Of a stretch of 64,000 nt of DNA, positions 52,824 to 63,335 are shown one piece after another (within the stretch, counting starts at the first letter, position 1; every line of letters begins with the position of its first letter). The position numbers were made by a program, and so were the translations under genes. The notes beneath the pieces are model-generated. The model searched no databases. It was not told where the DNA came from and saw nothing but the letters and a program-made list of their open reading frames with translations. This stretch comes from Microbacterium sp. CSI-V (GTDB taxonomy: Bacteria; Actinomycetota; Actinomycetes; Actinomycetales; Microbacteriaceae): NCBI RefSeq assembly GCF_001984105.1, contig NZ_MTQM01000005.1:62001-126000 (forward strand). The letters are read 5' to 3'.

Positions 52824-53741
52824 ATGATCGATCTCGAAGCGGTCCGCTCGCTGCGTACCGTGGCCCGCGAGGGCAGCGTCTCCGCCGCTGCGGCGACGCT
52901 CGGCTTCACCCCCTCGGCGGTGTCGCAGCAGATCAAACGCCTCGAGCGCGAGACCGGCGTCGCTCTGCTCGAGCGCGTCGGTCGCGGGGTCACGCTGACC
53001 GACGCGGGCACGCAGCTCGTCGTCGGGTCGACACCGATCCTCGCGGAGCTCGAGCGTCTGCGCTCCGACCTGCAGGCCAACGCGCCCGGCGACGGCACCG
53101 TCAGCGGCGAGGTCCGGATCGCGGCGTTCTCGACGGTCGTGCGAGGACTCCTCACGCCGCTCCTCGTCGACCTCGCCCGGACCCACCCCGATCTGCGCCT
53201 GTTCGTCCGGGAGAGCGAGCCGTGGGAGACGGTCGCACTGATCGCCTCGGGACAACGCGACCTCGGCATCGCCCACCAGTGGGGCGGGGTCGCGCTCGCG
53301 ATCCCCGAGAACCTCGTCGTCACCCCGCTGTTCACCGACGTCGCCGACATCATCGTGCACCGCGACCACCCGCTCGCCGGCCGCGACGTCCTGCATCCGC
53401 GCGACCTCGCCGACGAGGCGTGGGTCGCGACCTTCGAGACCACCATCTGCCGGCAGTGGCTGCGCCGCCTGTTCGACGGGGTCGGCAACGCGCCGCGGGT
53501 CGTGTACGAATCGATGGAGTTCGAGAACCACCTGGAACTCGCCCGCACGGGCGCCGTCGTCGCGCTCGTCCCACGGCTGGGGCGCGCGGCACTCGGTCCC
53601 GATCTGGTCGCGATACCGACGATCGACCCCGCCTCCATCCGGGACGTCGTCGCGGTCCACCGGCGCTCGCGGACCGACTCGCCCGCGCTCCGCGCGACGC
53701 TGACCGCGCTTCGGGAGCGCGGCGGAGCCCTGCAGACCTGA
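52824..53741 (+). CDS. LysR-family transcriptional regulator
   Basis: A 305-residue regulator: helix-turn-helix at 1-65 ([36 protein letters not shown]) and a type 2 periplasmic-binding effector domain ([20 protein letters not shown] onwards). It starts 6 nt after TAGCGT. Probably controls the divergent EamA transporter. Confidence 0.93.
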   Translation: MIDLEAVRSLRTVAREGSVSAAAATLGFTPSAVSQQIKRLERETGVALLERVGRGVTLTDAGTQLVVGSTPILAELERLRSDLQANAPGDGTVSGEVRIAAFSTVVRGLLTPLLVDLARTHPDLRLFVRESEPWETVALIASGQRDLGIAHQWGGVALAIPENLVVTPLFTDVADIIVHRDHPLAGRDVLHPRDLADEAWVATFETTICRQWLRRLFDGVGNAPRVVYESMEFENHLELARTGAVVALVPRLGRAALGPDLVAIPTIDPASIRDVVAVHRRSRTDSPALRATLTALRERGGALQT

Positions 53742-53835
53742 TCGAGTCGACCTCTGGGGAGATTCGCGGGATGTTCTTCGCCCCGAATGCGTCCGTGCGC
53801 ATGCACGACGGCTCTGCAGCGGGCAGACTGTCGGC

Positions 53836-55479
<1,644 letters not shown>

Positions 55480-55490
55480 CGCCTCCGCCC

Positions 55491-55523
55491 CAGCGGCGCC
55501 GCTCCCTCGGGGCGGCGCCGCTG
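55491..55523 (+). terminator. Terminator of pgm
   Basis: Arms CAGCGGCGCCGC (55491-55502) and its complement (55512-55523), 9-nt loop, 11 nt past the stop. Confidence 0.85.
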
Positions 55524-55614
55524 TCGCGTGCGGGGCCGGGTGACGGTTGCGGCGGGGCCGATGTCGCGTGCGGGGCCGGCGGCTGCGGCAGCTGCGGCGG
55601 CGGGGCGCGGCATC

Positions 55615-55679
55615 CATAAACACGATCCGCGCGCATAAACGCGGTGACAGCGCGTTTATGCGCGCAGATCGCGTTTATG
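55615..55679. repeat. 65-bp near-perfect dyad with nested CATAAACGCG units
   Basis: Centred at 55647, two 29-nt arms (55615-55643 and 55651-55679) pair at 27 positions; the inner 14 bp (CGCGCATAAACGCG) are perfect. CATAAAC occurs twice in each arm in mirrored order, separated by GATC. It lies between the convergent pgm and adh genes. Nature unknown: very stable terminator, protein-binding site or mobile repeat. Confidence 0.8.
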
Positions 55680-55703
55680 CCTGGGGTCGGCGGGATGCCG
55701 CGT

Positions 55704-55780
55704 CCCCGGCGCTCCGGAGAACGGCAGACCGCGCGGGCCGGACATGCCGCGGCCCCGGCGCTCCGGAGAACGTCGGGGCC
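55704..55780 (-). terminator. Direct repeat and terminator after adh
   Basis: CCCCGGCGCTCCGGAGAACG occurs at 55704-55723 and 55753-55772 (49-nt period). The second copy is part of a GGCCCCG ... CGGGGCC hairpin (55751-55780) just past the adh stop on the minus strand. Confidence 0.65.
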
Positions 55781-55793
55781 GTGGCATCCGGGA

Positions 55794-56834
55794 TCAGGCG
55801 AAGGTCGCGGCGTCGATGACGAAGCGGTAGCGCACGTCGCTCTTGAGCACGCGCTCGTAGGCCTCATTGATCTTGTCGGCCGAGATGAGCTCGATCTCGG
55901 GCGCGATGCCGTTCTCGGCGCAGAAGTCGAGCATCTCCTGGGTCTCGCGGATGCCGCCGATGCCCGAGCCCGCGAACGAGCGGCGATTGGCGAACAGGGT
56001 GAAGACCTCGATGGGCAGTGGCTCGGGCGGGGCTCCGACGTTAACCATCGTGCCGTTGCGGGCGAGCAGTCCCAGGTACTTCTTGAGCGCGAGCGGGGCG
56101 CTGACGGTGTTGACGATGAGGTCGAACGTGTTCTTCAGCGTCGAGAACGTCTCGTCGTCCTTCGTCGCGTAGTAGTGGTCGGCGCCCATCGCGAGGCCGT
56201 CGTCCTTCTTGCTGAGGGTCTGCGACAGCACGGTGACCTCGGCACCCATGGCGTGGGCGATCTTGACGGCCATGTGGCCGAGCCCGCCGAGGCCGACGAT
56301 CGCGACCTTCTTTCCGGGACCGGCGTTCCAGTGGTTCAGCGGCGAGTAGGTGGTGATGCCGGCGCACAGCAACGGCGCCGCCTTCTCGTATGGGATCGAC
56401 TCCGGCACCCGCAGCACGAAGTCCTGGTCGACGACGATCTTCTCGCTGTAGCCGCCCTGGGTGATCGTGCCGTCGACGTCCTTCGCGCCGTACGTGCCGA
56501 TGTTGCCCTTGAGGCAGTACTGCTCCTCGCCGGCCAGGCAGTTCTCGCACTCGCGGCAGGAGTTGACCATGCAGCCGACGCCGACACGGTCACCCACCTT
56601 GTGCTTCGTGACGTCAGCGCCGACCTCGGCGACCGTGCCGACGATCTCGTGGCCGACGGTCAGCGGGTAGGGCACCTCGCCCCACTCACCACGGATGGTG
56701 TGGATGTCGGAGTGGCAGATGCCGGCGTAGGCGATGTCGATCAGGACGTCCTTCGGGCCGACATCGCGGCGCTCGATGGTCGTCGGTTCAAGGGGCGAGG
56801 TCGCGGACGACGCCGCGTAGGCGTTGACGTGCAT
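55794..56834 (-). CDS. Zinc-dependent NAD(P) alcohol dehydrogenase (CAD/YahK type)
   Basis: A 346-residue medium-chain dehydrogenase that reduces aldehydes or oxidises alcohols. Catalytic zinc motifs [13 protein letters not shown] and GHEIVG, four structural cysteines in [15 protein letters not shown] (about residues 93-107), and cofactor motif [13 protein letters not shown]. The pattern matches the cinnamyl-alcohol-dehydrogenase-like NADP-preferring group. ATG 56834 follows GAGGAG by 5 nt; the frame upstream is not used. Confidence 0.93.
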   Translation of the reverse strand: MHVNAYAASSATSPLEPTTIERRDVGPKDVLIDIAYAGICHSDIHTIRGEWGEVPYPLTVGHEIVGTVAEVGADVTKHKVGDRVGVGCMVNSCRECENCLAGEEQYCLKGNIGTYGAKDVDGTITQGGYSEKIVVDQDFVLRVPESIPYEKAAPLLCAGITTYSPLNHWNAGPGKKVAIVGLGGLGHMAVKIAHAMGAEVTVLSQTLSKKDDGLAMGADHYYATKDDETFSTLKNTFDLIVNTVSAPLALKKYLGLLARNGTMVNVGAPPEPLPIEVFTLFANRRSFAGSGIGGIRETQEMLDFCAENGIAPEIELISADKINEAYERVLKSDVRYRFVIDAATFA

Positions 56835-57023
56835 GGGTCTCCTCGGGGAGGGGGAATCGAACTGGTCAATCATTCCGCGCCGCCGGGCGGGTGAGGGCGG
56901 GGTTGCACGGATGTGCGTTTCGGATTTGCGGATGCCGAGGGCGCCCACCCTCGAGTCCCGCTCGGACGACGCGGCCGCGCCGACGCCCGAAGGCGATCGA
57001 CGCGGCCGCGTGATCTCGAAGGG

Positions 57024-60000
57024 TCAGCCCTCGGTCGAGCCCGCCCCGCGGCGCCGGCGCCAGAGAACCAGGCCGCCGAGGAGGAGCAGCAGACCGGCAC
57101 CGGCCCCGAGGACGGCGATGCCTTCCGACTGCAGACCCGTCGTCGCGAGGTCGCGCGCCGAGGAGCTCGTGGACGAGCTCGTCGACGAACCGCTCGAGCC
57201 CGAACCGGTCGACGATCCCGAACCGGTGTGTCCGGTGCCCGAACCGCTTCCGCCGGTGCCGGAGCCGTTCCCGCTCCCCGATCCGTCGCCACCGCCGGTG
57301 CCCGGGTCGACCGGGGCGGCTGCGGGGACGATGGCCGCGGAGCGTGCCGATCCCGCGGTGAAGCCCTCCGCGGACGCGGTGACCTCGACGGAGATCTCCC
57401 GACCCTCGTCGGCGGCGGTCAGCGCGTAGGCGTCGGCCGTGGCATCCGGGATCGGTGAACCGTCGCGCAGCCACACGAACGTCTGCGCGGCGTCGGCGGG
57501 ATCGGTCGTCGCCGTCGCCCGCACCGTCGAACCGACGCGCGGCTCACCCGCGAGGGTCGGCGTGTCGACCCCCACCGTGCGCTCGATCGTCACGGTGTAG
57601 GTCTGCTCGGTGCCGTCGGGGGCGGTGACCCGCACCGACCCGGTGTCTCCGGCAGCGCGGGCCGCCTCGGACCCTGCACCCGGCTGCGTGATCTGGACCG
57701 TGGCATCCTCGTCGACCGCGACCGCGTGCAGTTCCGGCCACGCGGACCCCGTCGACGCGACGGTGTACTCGAACGTCTGCGGGTCGAAACCGACGACGGG
57801 CGCGTCACCCACGGTCAGCCGCGCGAGATCGGCGATGCCCGCGGGTGACGCGGAAGCCGCGTAGATCAGCACTTCCGAGACGATCATGTGCGTCTGCGAG
57901 CGGGCGTTCAACACGACCCTCACCTCGTCGGCCGTACCCGTCACCGGCACGTCGACCAGGGGCGCGCCGCTGGACGGCGTCGGCACGGTGATGAGGTCGC
58001 CCTGCACCCATTCGCCGCCGCTCACCCGGTGATCGACGCGCATCGTCGCCGGCCAGCTCAGGCTGCCGCCGTCCTTGTAGAACTGCACCGCGACGTGCGT
58101 CAGCGTCTCGCGCTTTGCCAGCACGTAGCTGAGGGTGTCCTGGTCGTTCTTGGTGCCGCCCCGCCAGTTCGACCACCCCTTGTCGGTGGTGATGCCGTTG
58201 ATGGTGTTGACGACGGGGTAGCCCGACTCGGTGTAGGTCGCCGAGGGCGCGCTCTGCGGGGCGACGTTGTTCTCCGCCGCCGCTGTGACGATGACCGTCA
58301 GCTTCGCGTCGAGACGCTCGCCGGCGGGGCCCGTCGCGACACCGGGGACCGAGACGGTTCCCGGCGCGGCGAACGCGGCGTCCGTCAGGTCGCTCCACGT
58401 CCACTCCACCGGCACCCAGTAGCCGCCGCCCGAGGGCGTCAGCTCGGCCTGGACGTCGCGGTCGGCGAGGTCCTTCACGACATCCAGGGCGCTGCCCGCC
58501 GGAACCGTCACCGACGCCGGCCGCGTCGCGGTGAACGCACCGACTTCGACCGTCGCCGTGGCCTCGAACTCCGTGCCGAAGAGATCGGTACCCGTGCCGC
58601 GCACCTGCACCGTGCCGGGACGCGACCAGTCGACGCCGTCGAGCTGCCAAGTGACGTCAGCGGCGCGCAGCGTTTTGCCTGCATAGCGGATCACGGCCTT
58701 GGCCGGCAGCTGCGGGGTGACGTCGACCGCGGTGGCCACCGACACGGGCTCCGTGCCCAGGATGCTCGTCGTCGCGATGCGCCACTGCTGGTTGCCACCG
58801 CCGTTGGACGTCCACAGCCCCACGGTCGCGCCGGGGGTCGTGCTGGCCTGATTCACGTCGAGGACGCGCTCGGCGGCCACGTTCAGCAGCGAGTAGTACT
58901 CACCGTCCGTGGTCGACGCCATCCACTGCGTCGCAGGGTTGCTCGCGGCCGTGGCGGGATCGGCGTCGACGAGAGCGGTACCCCCGTTGTCGGATGCCAG
59001 GAATTGGCCCGATCCGTTCTGGAGCGTGAAGCGGTGGCGGTTGGTGCCCTCGCCGTCGATGGTGCGCACGGTCCAGGTCTGCGCGCGGGCGGCGTCGGCC
59101 GTCGTCGCGCTGGGGCGGATCGCGAGGCCTGACGAGGCGTCGAGGGTGAGACCGCTCTGCACCCCGGAGAGCTGCACCTTCTCACCGTCGCGGAACGCGG
59201 CGGCATCCTGCGAGACGCCCGAGACGCCGTCGATGACGAACGTCGTGACCGACTTCGCCGGGACGGTCACCGTGGCGGTCTTGGATGCCGCGTCCACGGC
59301 GACCTTCGCGCCCTCCTGCAGCGCGTTGACCGTCGGCTGATCGACCGTCGACTGGGTGGTCACGATCGGGGTGACCGTGGCACCGGGGGCGATCGTGCCG
59401 AAGTCGCTCAGGTCGATCTGCACGGTCTTCTCGGACGTGTCGGAGTTGACGTGCACGATCGTCGCACCCTGACCGTCGGCGTCGATGGCCGCCGTGGACT
59501 GGGCGTTGTCGGTCGACATCAGGCGGTCACCCGGGTGGATGTAGTGCGTGAAGTTCCGGACGGTGTTGTACTTCTCGTTGGTCAGCACCTTGCACGAGGG
59601 GTCGGATTCACCGTCGGCGATGCGACGGAGCGACTTGCCCTCGGCGTTGCAGTCGAAGTCGATGTAGACGCTGCCCCAGTTGAGGTTCTCGACCTTCTGC
59701 ATGTTGTACAGGTCTTCGACGGGCTGCCAGAACACCCAGGCGGTCGGCTCGAGCTCGCGGAGGTCGCCGACGATGTGCTCGGCCATTCCGATGCCGTTGT
59801 TGATGTCGTTGGTCGTGAAGCCACCGGCGGTCCAGTTGCCCTCGACCTCGCTCATCCACAGGGGCTTGTCGGCTGCTTTGGCGATGTCGCGCACGACCTG
59901 GCGTCCGCCGGTGCCGTACGTGTGGACGTTGAGCTGGTCGACGAGGCTCTTCGACTCCGCCGACCAGGTGTTCCAGTTCGTGGCGAAGATCCCGGGGTTC

Positions 60001-60902
60001 GTTTCGTCCATCGCCGAGATGACGGCGTCGGTGGTGGTGCTCGGCTGCGCGAGGCGGGCCGCGAGCGCCTTGACCATGGCATCCTGCGCCTGCGGGCCGA
60101 TGTGCGCACCCTCCTGGCGCCCGCCGGTGGGCCACTGGGCGCCGTTGGGGATCTGCGTCTGCCAGTAGTTCGTGTTCGGCTCGTTGAACGGGTCGATCGT
60201 GTCGAAGGTGATGCCGTGCGCCTTCTCGAGCTCGTCGACGACGTTCACGAGGTAGCCGGCGAACTTGTCCATGTCGGCGGGAGCGAGCTGCTCGCTCGTG
60301 GCGTTGTTGATGCCGCCCGAGACGTAGCCGCTCTGGGTGAGGAAGTAGGGCGGGGAGTTGCTGAACGCCTCCCAGTGGGTGACCTTTCCCTTGAGCGCGT
60401 CGATCCACCACCGCTGGGCGGAGTCGGCGTCGAAGTCGTACGCGTTCGGGTCGTCGGGGTTCCACGCGGCCTTGTACCGGTTGCGGTCGGCGTAGTTCGA
60501 CGTGATCGCCCCCTGGGAGTCGGTCGCGCCGAGGTCGGGGTTCCAGAACCCGGGGACCGCACCGCCGGGCCGCAGGTACGCCGGCACGTCGGAGGCGTTG
60601 CCGCCGCCGATGTTGTACCGGGCGATGTTGAGGTTGAGGCCGTCCTCGCCGAACACGGCGTCGAAGAGCTTCTGACGCACATCCGCGGGGTAGTTGCCGG
60701 TGGCGTTGGCGAACCACACCAGGCTCGTGCCCCATCCCTCGAAGGGCTCCGCCGCCGAGGCGGGGTTGGGGGTGATGCGCACCGTGGCGGTGGGCGCGGC
60801 AGCGGCGGGCGCTGCGGCGGTGGCGGTCGTCGCCGCGATCCCGCCGGCGGCCAGGGCGACAGCACAGGTCATCGACAACAGTCGAGCTGACTTCATCGTC
60901 AT
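57024..60902 (-). CDS. Sortase-anchored multidomain GH30 (endo-beta-1,6-galactanase-like) enzyme
   Basis: A 1292-residue surface enzyme. Signal peptide to about 36; GH30 domain ~40-480 beginning FEGWGTSLVWFA, acid/base Glu241 in DPFNEPN and nucleophile probably Glu352 in WMSEVEG; the FEGWGTSL type start fits GH30 galactanases. A ricin-type lectin follows (~610-720), then an Ig-like Big_4 domain (AVIRYAGKTLRAADVTW), an F5/8C-like domain near 900-1020, a cadherin-like and an Ig-like domain, a Gly/Ser linker, LATTG (1252-1256), a membrane helix and RRRR. ATG 60902 is given; 60896 is equally possible. Two tandem LacI-type operators lie directly upstream. Substrate (beta-galactan or arabinogalactan) inferred. 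Confidence 0.85.
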   Translation of the reverse strand: MTMKSARLLSMTCAVALAAGGIAATTATAAAPAAAAPTATVRITPNPASAAEPFEGWGTSLVWFANATGNYPADVRQKLFDAVFGEDGLNLNIARYNIGGGNASDVPAYLRPGGAVPGFWNPDLGATDSQGAITSNYADRNRYKAAWNPDDPNAYDFDADSAQRWWIDALKGKVTHWEAFSNSPPYFLTQSGYVSGGINNATSEQLAPADMDKFAGYLVNVVDELEKAHGITFDTIDPFNEPNTNYWQTQIPNGAQWPTGGRQEGAHIGPQAQDAMVKALAARLAQPSTTTDAVISAMDETNPGIFATNWNTWSAESKSLVDQLNVHTYGTGGRQVVRDIAKAADKPLWMSEVEGNWTAGGFTTNDINNGIGMAEHIVGDLRELEPTAWVFWQPVEDLYNMQKVENLNWGSVYIDFDCNAEGKSLRRIADGESDPSCKVLTNEKYNTVRNFTHYIHPGDRLMSTDNAQSTAAIDADGQGATIVHVNSDTSEKTVQIDLSDFGTIAPGATVTPIVTTQSTVDQPTVNALQEGAKVAVDAASKTATVTVPAKSVTTFVIDGVSGVSQDAAAFRDGEKVQLSGVQSGLTLDASSGLAIRPSATTADAARAQTWTVRTIDGEGTNRHRFTLQNGSGQFLASDNGGTALVDADPATAASNPATQWMASTTDGEYYSLLNVAAERVLDVNQASTTPGATVGLWTSNGGGNQQWRIATTSILGTEPVSVATAVDVTPQLPAKAVIRYAGKTLRAADVTWQLDGVDWSRPGTVQVRGTGTDLFGTEFEATATVEVGAFTATRPASVTVPAGSALDVVKDLADRDVQAELTPSGGGYWVPVEWTWSDLTDAAFAAPGTVSVPGVATGPAGERLDAKLTVIVTAAAENNVAPQSAPSATYTESGYPVVNTINGITTDKGWSNWRGGTKNDQDTLSYVLAKRETLTHVAVQFYKDGGSLSWPATMRVDHRVSGGEWVQGDLITVPTPSSGAPLVDVPVTGTADEVRVVLNARSQTHMIVSEVLIYAASASPAGIADLARLTVGDAPVVGFDPQTFEYTVASTGSAWPELHAVAVDEDATVQITQPGAGSEAARAAGDTGSVRVTAPDGTEQTYTVTIERTVGVDTPTLAGEPRVGSTVRATATTDPADAAQTFVWLRDGSPIPDATADAYALTAADEGREISVEVTASAEGFTAGSARSAAIVPAAAPVDPGTGGGDGSGSGNGSGTGGSGSGTGHTGSGSSTGSGSSGSSTSSSTSSSARDLATTGLQSEGIAVLGAGAGLLLLLGGLVLWRRRRGAGSTEG

Positions 60903-60940
60903 TCCGATCCGACCGCGTCGGTGCGGTCTCGTGGGTGGAG

Positions 60941-60970
60941 ATGTTGACGTCAACATGTTGACGTCAACAT
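60941..60970. promoter_or_regulatory. Two overlapping perfect LacI-type operators
   Basis: ATGTTGACGTCAACAT occurs twice (60941-60956 and 60955-60970), sharing two bases, directly before the GH30 gene. Variants of the same 14-bp core lie at 62316 and 62350 around the LacI gene and the importer. Confidence 0.85.
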
Positions 60971-61110
60971 CGAACCTAGCGGAGGAGGGGACCGCGGCAC
61001 AACGTCCGGCACGGGCCGCCCTCAGCCCTCAGCCCGCTCTCGAGCGGAGGAGATTGGGCAGAGGGAGGACGGATGCCACGGCTTCGGTCCTCCGCCCGGC
61101 GATTCCCCTC

Positions 61111-61242
61111 CGCTCGGCACGGCGAGCCGCGGGCGCACATCTCCAGTCGGCGCGGCGAGCCGCGCGGGCACAGCTCCACTCGGCGCAGCGAGCCGCGGGC
61201 GCACAGCGGCACTCGGCGCAGCGAGCCGCGAGCCAACCACCC
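61111..61242. repeat. Four tandem 33-bp repeats
   Basis: Units start at 61111, 61144, 61177 and 61210; each contains CTCGGCGCAGCGAGCCGCGGG or a close variant then GCACA. Because 33 is divisible by 3, both strands stay open and encode 11-residue repeats (minus strand: ARGSLRRVPLC-like), but I see no convincing start or ribosome site. The region between the GH30 operators (60970) and the LacI stop (61254) has no other recognisable gene. Confidence 0.85.
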
Positions 61243-61253
61243 GCCAGCGGGGC

Positions 61254-62300
61254 TCAGGCGCGCGGGCCGGAGCTCTCGCGCACCACGAGGGAGGTGGGGA
61301 CCAGCGTGCGCGCGTGCTCTCCGCCGGCGCCCTCGATGTCGGCGATCAGAGCGCTCATCGCCTCTTCGCCGACACGCTCGAAGCGCTGTCGCACGGTCGT
61401 CAACGGGGGCCAGAAGTTCGCCGACTCGGGCATGTCGTCGTACCCGACGACGCTGACGTCACCGGGGACCGCGCGTCCGGCCTCGTGCAGCGCCCGGATG
61501 ACCCCGAGCGCCATCTGGTCGTTGGCCGCGAAGACGGCCGTCACGCTCGGATCTTCCGCGAGCGTCGCACCGATGCGGTGCCCCGACTCGGCGGTCCAGT
61601 CGCCGATCTGCAGCGGCGGCACGCGGCATCCGCGTTCCTCGAGGGCGGCGCGCCACGCGTCGCGGCGGCGCTCGGCGGCGAAGGACTCGGGCGGACCCGA
61701 CACGTGCCAGACGGTCTCGTGGCCGAGGTCGAGCAGGTGCTCGGTGGCCAGGCGCGCCCCCTGCGCCTGGTCGTTGTCGACGACGGCGTAGGGGTAGTCG
61801 GCGCTGGAGTCGACGACGACGACCGGCAGCCCCGAGGGGATGGACAGTTCGTTCTCGCCGAGGCGGTGCGTCTCGATGAGGATCACGATCCCGTCGACGG
61901 CGTGCTCGTGGAGCCGGAGGAAGGCACCCGACACGTCGGACTGCGAGGCGGACTGCACCGTGATGAGGGTGATGGAGTACCCGGATGCCGCGGCCACCGA
62001 CGCGAGCGCATCGAGCGTGCGGGTGTTGCCGTAGGAACTCAGCGAGAACATGATCACGCCGATGCTGCGGAAGCGTCCGGAGCGGAGGGCCCGTGCGGCG
62101 CTGTTCGGTCGGTAGCCGAGGGAGGCCATCGCGTCGAGAACGCGGCGGCGCGTGTCAGGATCGACGTTGGAGCGGTCGTTCGCCACGCGCGACACCGTCT
62201 GCCCCGAGACCCCCGCCGCCGCAGCGACATCGGCCATCGACACCTCGCGGCGCCGTGCGCGGCCCCCCGCCGCGGCCGACACCGTCGTCGTCTCGCTCAC
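61254..62300 (-). CDS. LacI-family transcriptional repressor of the galactan locus
   Basis: A 348-residue repressor: DNA-binding helix-turn-helix (MADVAAAAGVSGQTVSRVANDRSNVDPDTRRRVLDAM) with the hinge LGYRPNSAARALRSG, then a periplasmic-binding-like effector domain (IGVIMFSLSSYG ... VVDNDQAQGARLATEHLLDLGH ... VSVVGYDDMPES). GTG 62300 has GAGGAGG 5 nt upstream; the ATG at 62330 lies inside an operator. Likely binds the TGTTGACGTCAACA sites and is autoregulated; inducer presumably a galacto-oligosaccharide. Confidence 0.9.
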   Translation of the reverse strand: MSETTTVSAAAGGRARRREVSMADVAAAAGVSGQTVSRVANDRSNVDPDTRRRVLDAMASLGYRPNSAARALRSGRFRSIGVIMFSLSSYGNTRTLDALASVAAASGYSITLITVQSASQSDVSGAFLRLHEHAVDGIVILIETHRLGENELSIPSGLPVVVVDSSADYPYAVVDNDQAQGARLATEHLLDLGHETVWHVSGPPESFAAERRRDAWRAALEERGCRVPPLQIGDWTAESGHRIGATLAEDPSVTAVFAANDQMALGVIRALHEAGRAVPGDVSVVGYDDMPESANFWPPLTTVRQRFERVGEEAMSALIADIEGAGGEHARTLVPTSLVVRESSGPRA

Positions 62301-62315
62301 GTCTGCCTCCTCGGG

Positions 62316-62363
62316 TGTTGACGTTGACATGCTAACGGGGTGGGAGCTATGTTTACGTCAACA
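62316..62363. promoter_or_regulatory. Two LacI operators between repressor and importer
   Basis: TGTTGACGTTGACA (62316-62329) and TGTTTACGTCAACA (62350-62363) each match the perfect core TGTTGACGTCAACA at 13 of 14 positions. They flank the divergent promoter region of lacI-type gene and importer. Confidence 0.8.
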
Positions 62364-62411
62364 TCGCGGCGACCCGCCCGCGTTGCGCACCAATGAAGAG
62401 GCATCCGGACG

Positions 62412-63335
62412 ATGACGACCACCGCGGCACCCCCGCCCGCTCTGCGCCCCCCGCGCCGTAAGCGACGCGCCCGTATCGACGACCGCGGCTGGCTGTTCGT
62501 CGCCCCGTTCGCCGTCGTGTTCGCGCTGGTCTTCCTCGCGCCCCTCGCGTACTCGCTCTACCTCAGCGTCTTCCGCGACCAGCTGGTCGGCGGCAACGCG
62601 TTCGTCGGCTTCGCCAACTACATCGCCGTCTTCGGCGACGGGAAGTTCTGGGACGGCCTCGGCCGCGTCTCGCTCTTCCTCGTCGTGCAGGTGCCCGTCA
62701 TGCTCCTCCTGGCGCTCGCGGCCGCCCTCGCGATCGACAGCGCGCGCCTGCACGCCGCCGGCTTCTACCGCATCGTGATCTTCCTCCCCTACGCCGTTCC
62801 GGCCGTCGTGGCGGTGCTCATGTGGGGGTACATCTACGGCGATCAGTTCGGCCTCACCCGCAACCTCAACGACCTGCTCGGCGGCACCTTCGTGCAGCCG
62901 TTCGTGCCCGAGTGGATGCTGGTCTCGATCGGCAACATCGTCACGTGGCAGTTCGTCGGCTACAACATGCTGATCTTCTACTCCTCGCTGAAGACGATCC
63001 CCGGCGAACTGTACGAAGCGGCATCCATCGACGGCGCCGGGGCGTGGCGCACGATCTTCTCGATCAAGATCCCCGCGGTGCGCGGCGCGGTCGTCATCGC
63101 GACGATCTTCTCGATCATCGGCAGCTTCCAGCTCTTCAACGAGCCCAACATCCTCAAGCCCCTGGCGCCGAACACCATCACGACGTTCTTCACGCCGAAC
63201 ATGTACGCCTACAACCTCTCGTTCGCGGGCCAGCAGTACAACTACGCGGCCACGGTCGCCATCATCATGGGCGTCATCACCGCCGTCATCGCCTACGTCG
63301 TGCAGCTGCGCGGCTCACGTCAGGAGGCGCGATGA
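62412..63335 (+). CDS. Sugar ABC transporter permease (CUT1, MalF-like)
   Basis: A 307-residue permease with a basic N-terminal tail, six membrane segments and the EAA loop ELYEAASIDGAGAWRTIFSI near residue 200. GAAGAGG precedes the ATG. It overlaps the second permease by 4 nt (ATGA). The operators upstream put it under the LacI repressor, so the imported sugar is probably a product of the GH30 enzyme. Confidence 0.92.
   Translation: MTTTAAPPPALRPPRRKRRARIDDRGWLFVAPFAVVFALVFLAPLAYSLYLSVFRDQLVGGNAFVGFANYIAVFGDGKFWDGLGRVSLFLVVQVPVMLLLALAAALAIDSARLHAAGFYRIVIFLPYAVPAVVAVLMWGYIYGDQFGLTRNLNDLLGGTFVQPFVPEWMLVSIGNIVTWQFVGYNMLIFYSSLKTIPGELYEAASIDGAGAWRTIFSIKIPAVRGAVVIATIFSIIGSFQLFNEPNILKPLAPNTITTFFTPNMYAYNLSFAGQQYNYAATVAIIMGVITAVIAYVVQLRGSRQEAR

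Noticed and set aside
60976..61236. Minus-strand 86-codon repeat ORF as a gene
   Set aside because: The 11-residue repeats follow from the 33-bp DNA repeat; no convincing start signal and the opposite strand is equally open.
61111..61242. 33-bp repeats as a CRISPR array
   Set aside because: Units abut directly with no variable spacers, and no cas genes are present.
62300..62330. ATG at 62330 as the LacI start
   Set aside because: It overlaps an operator and lacks a ribosome site; GTG 62300 has GAGGAGG 5 nt upstream.
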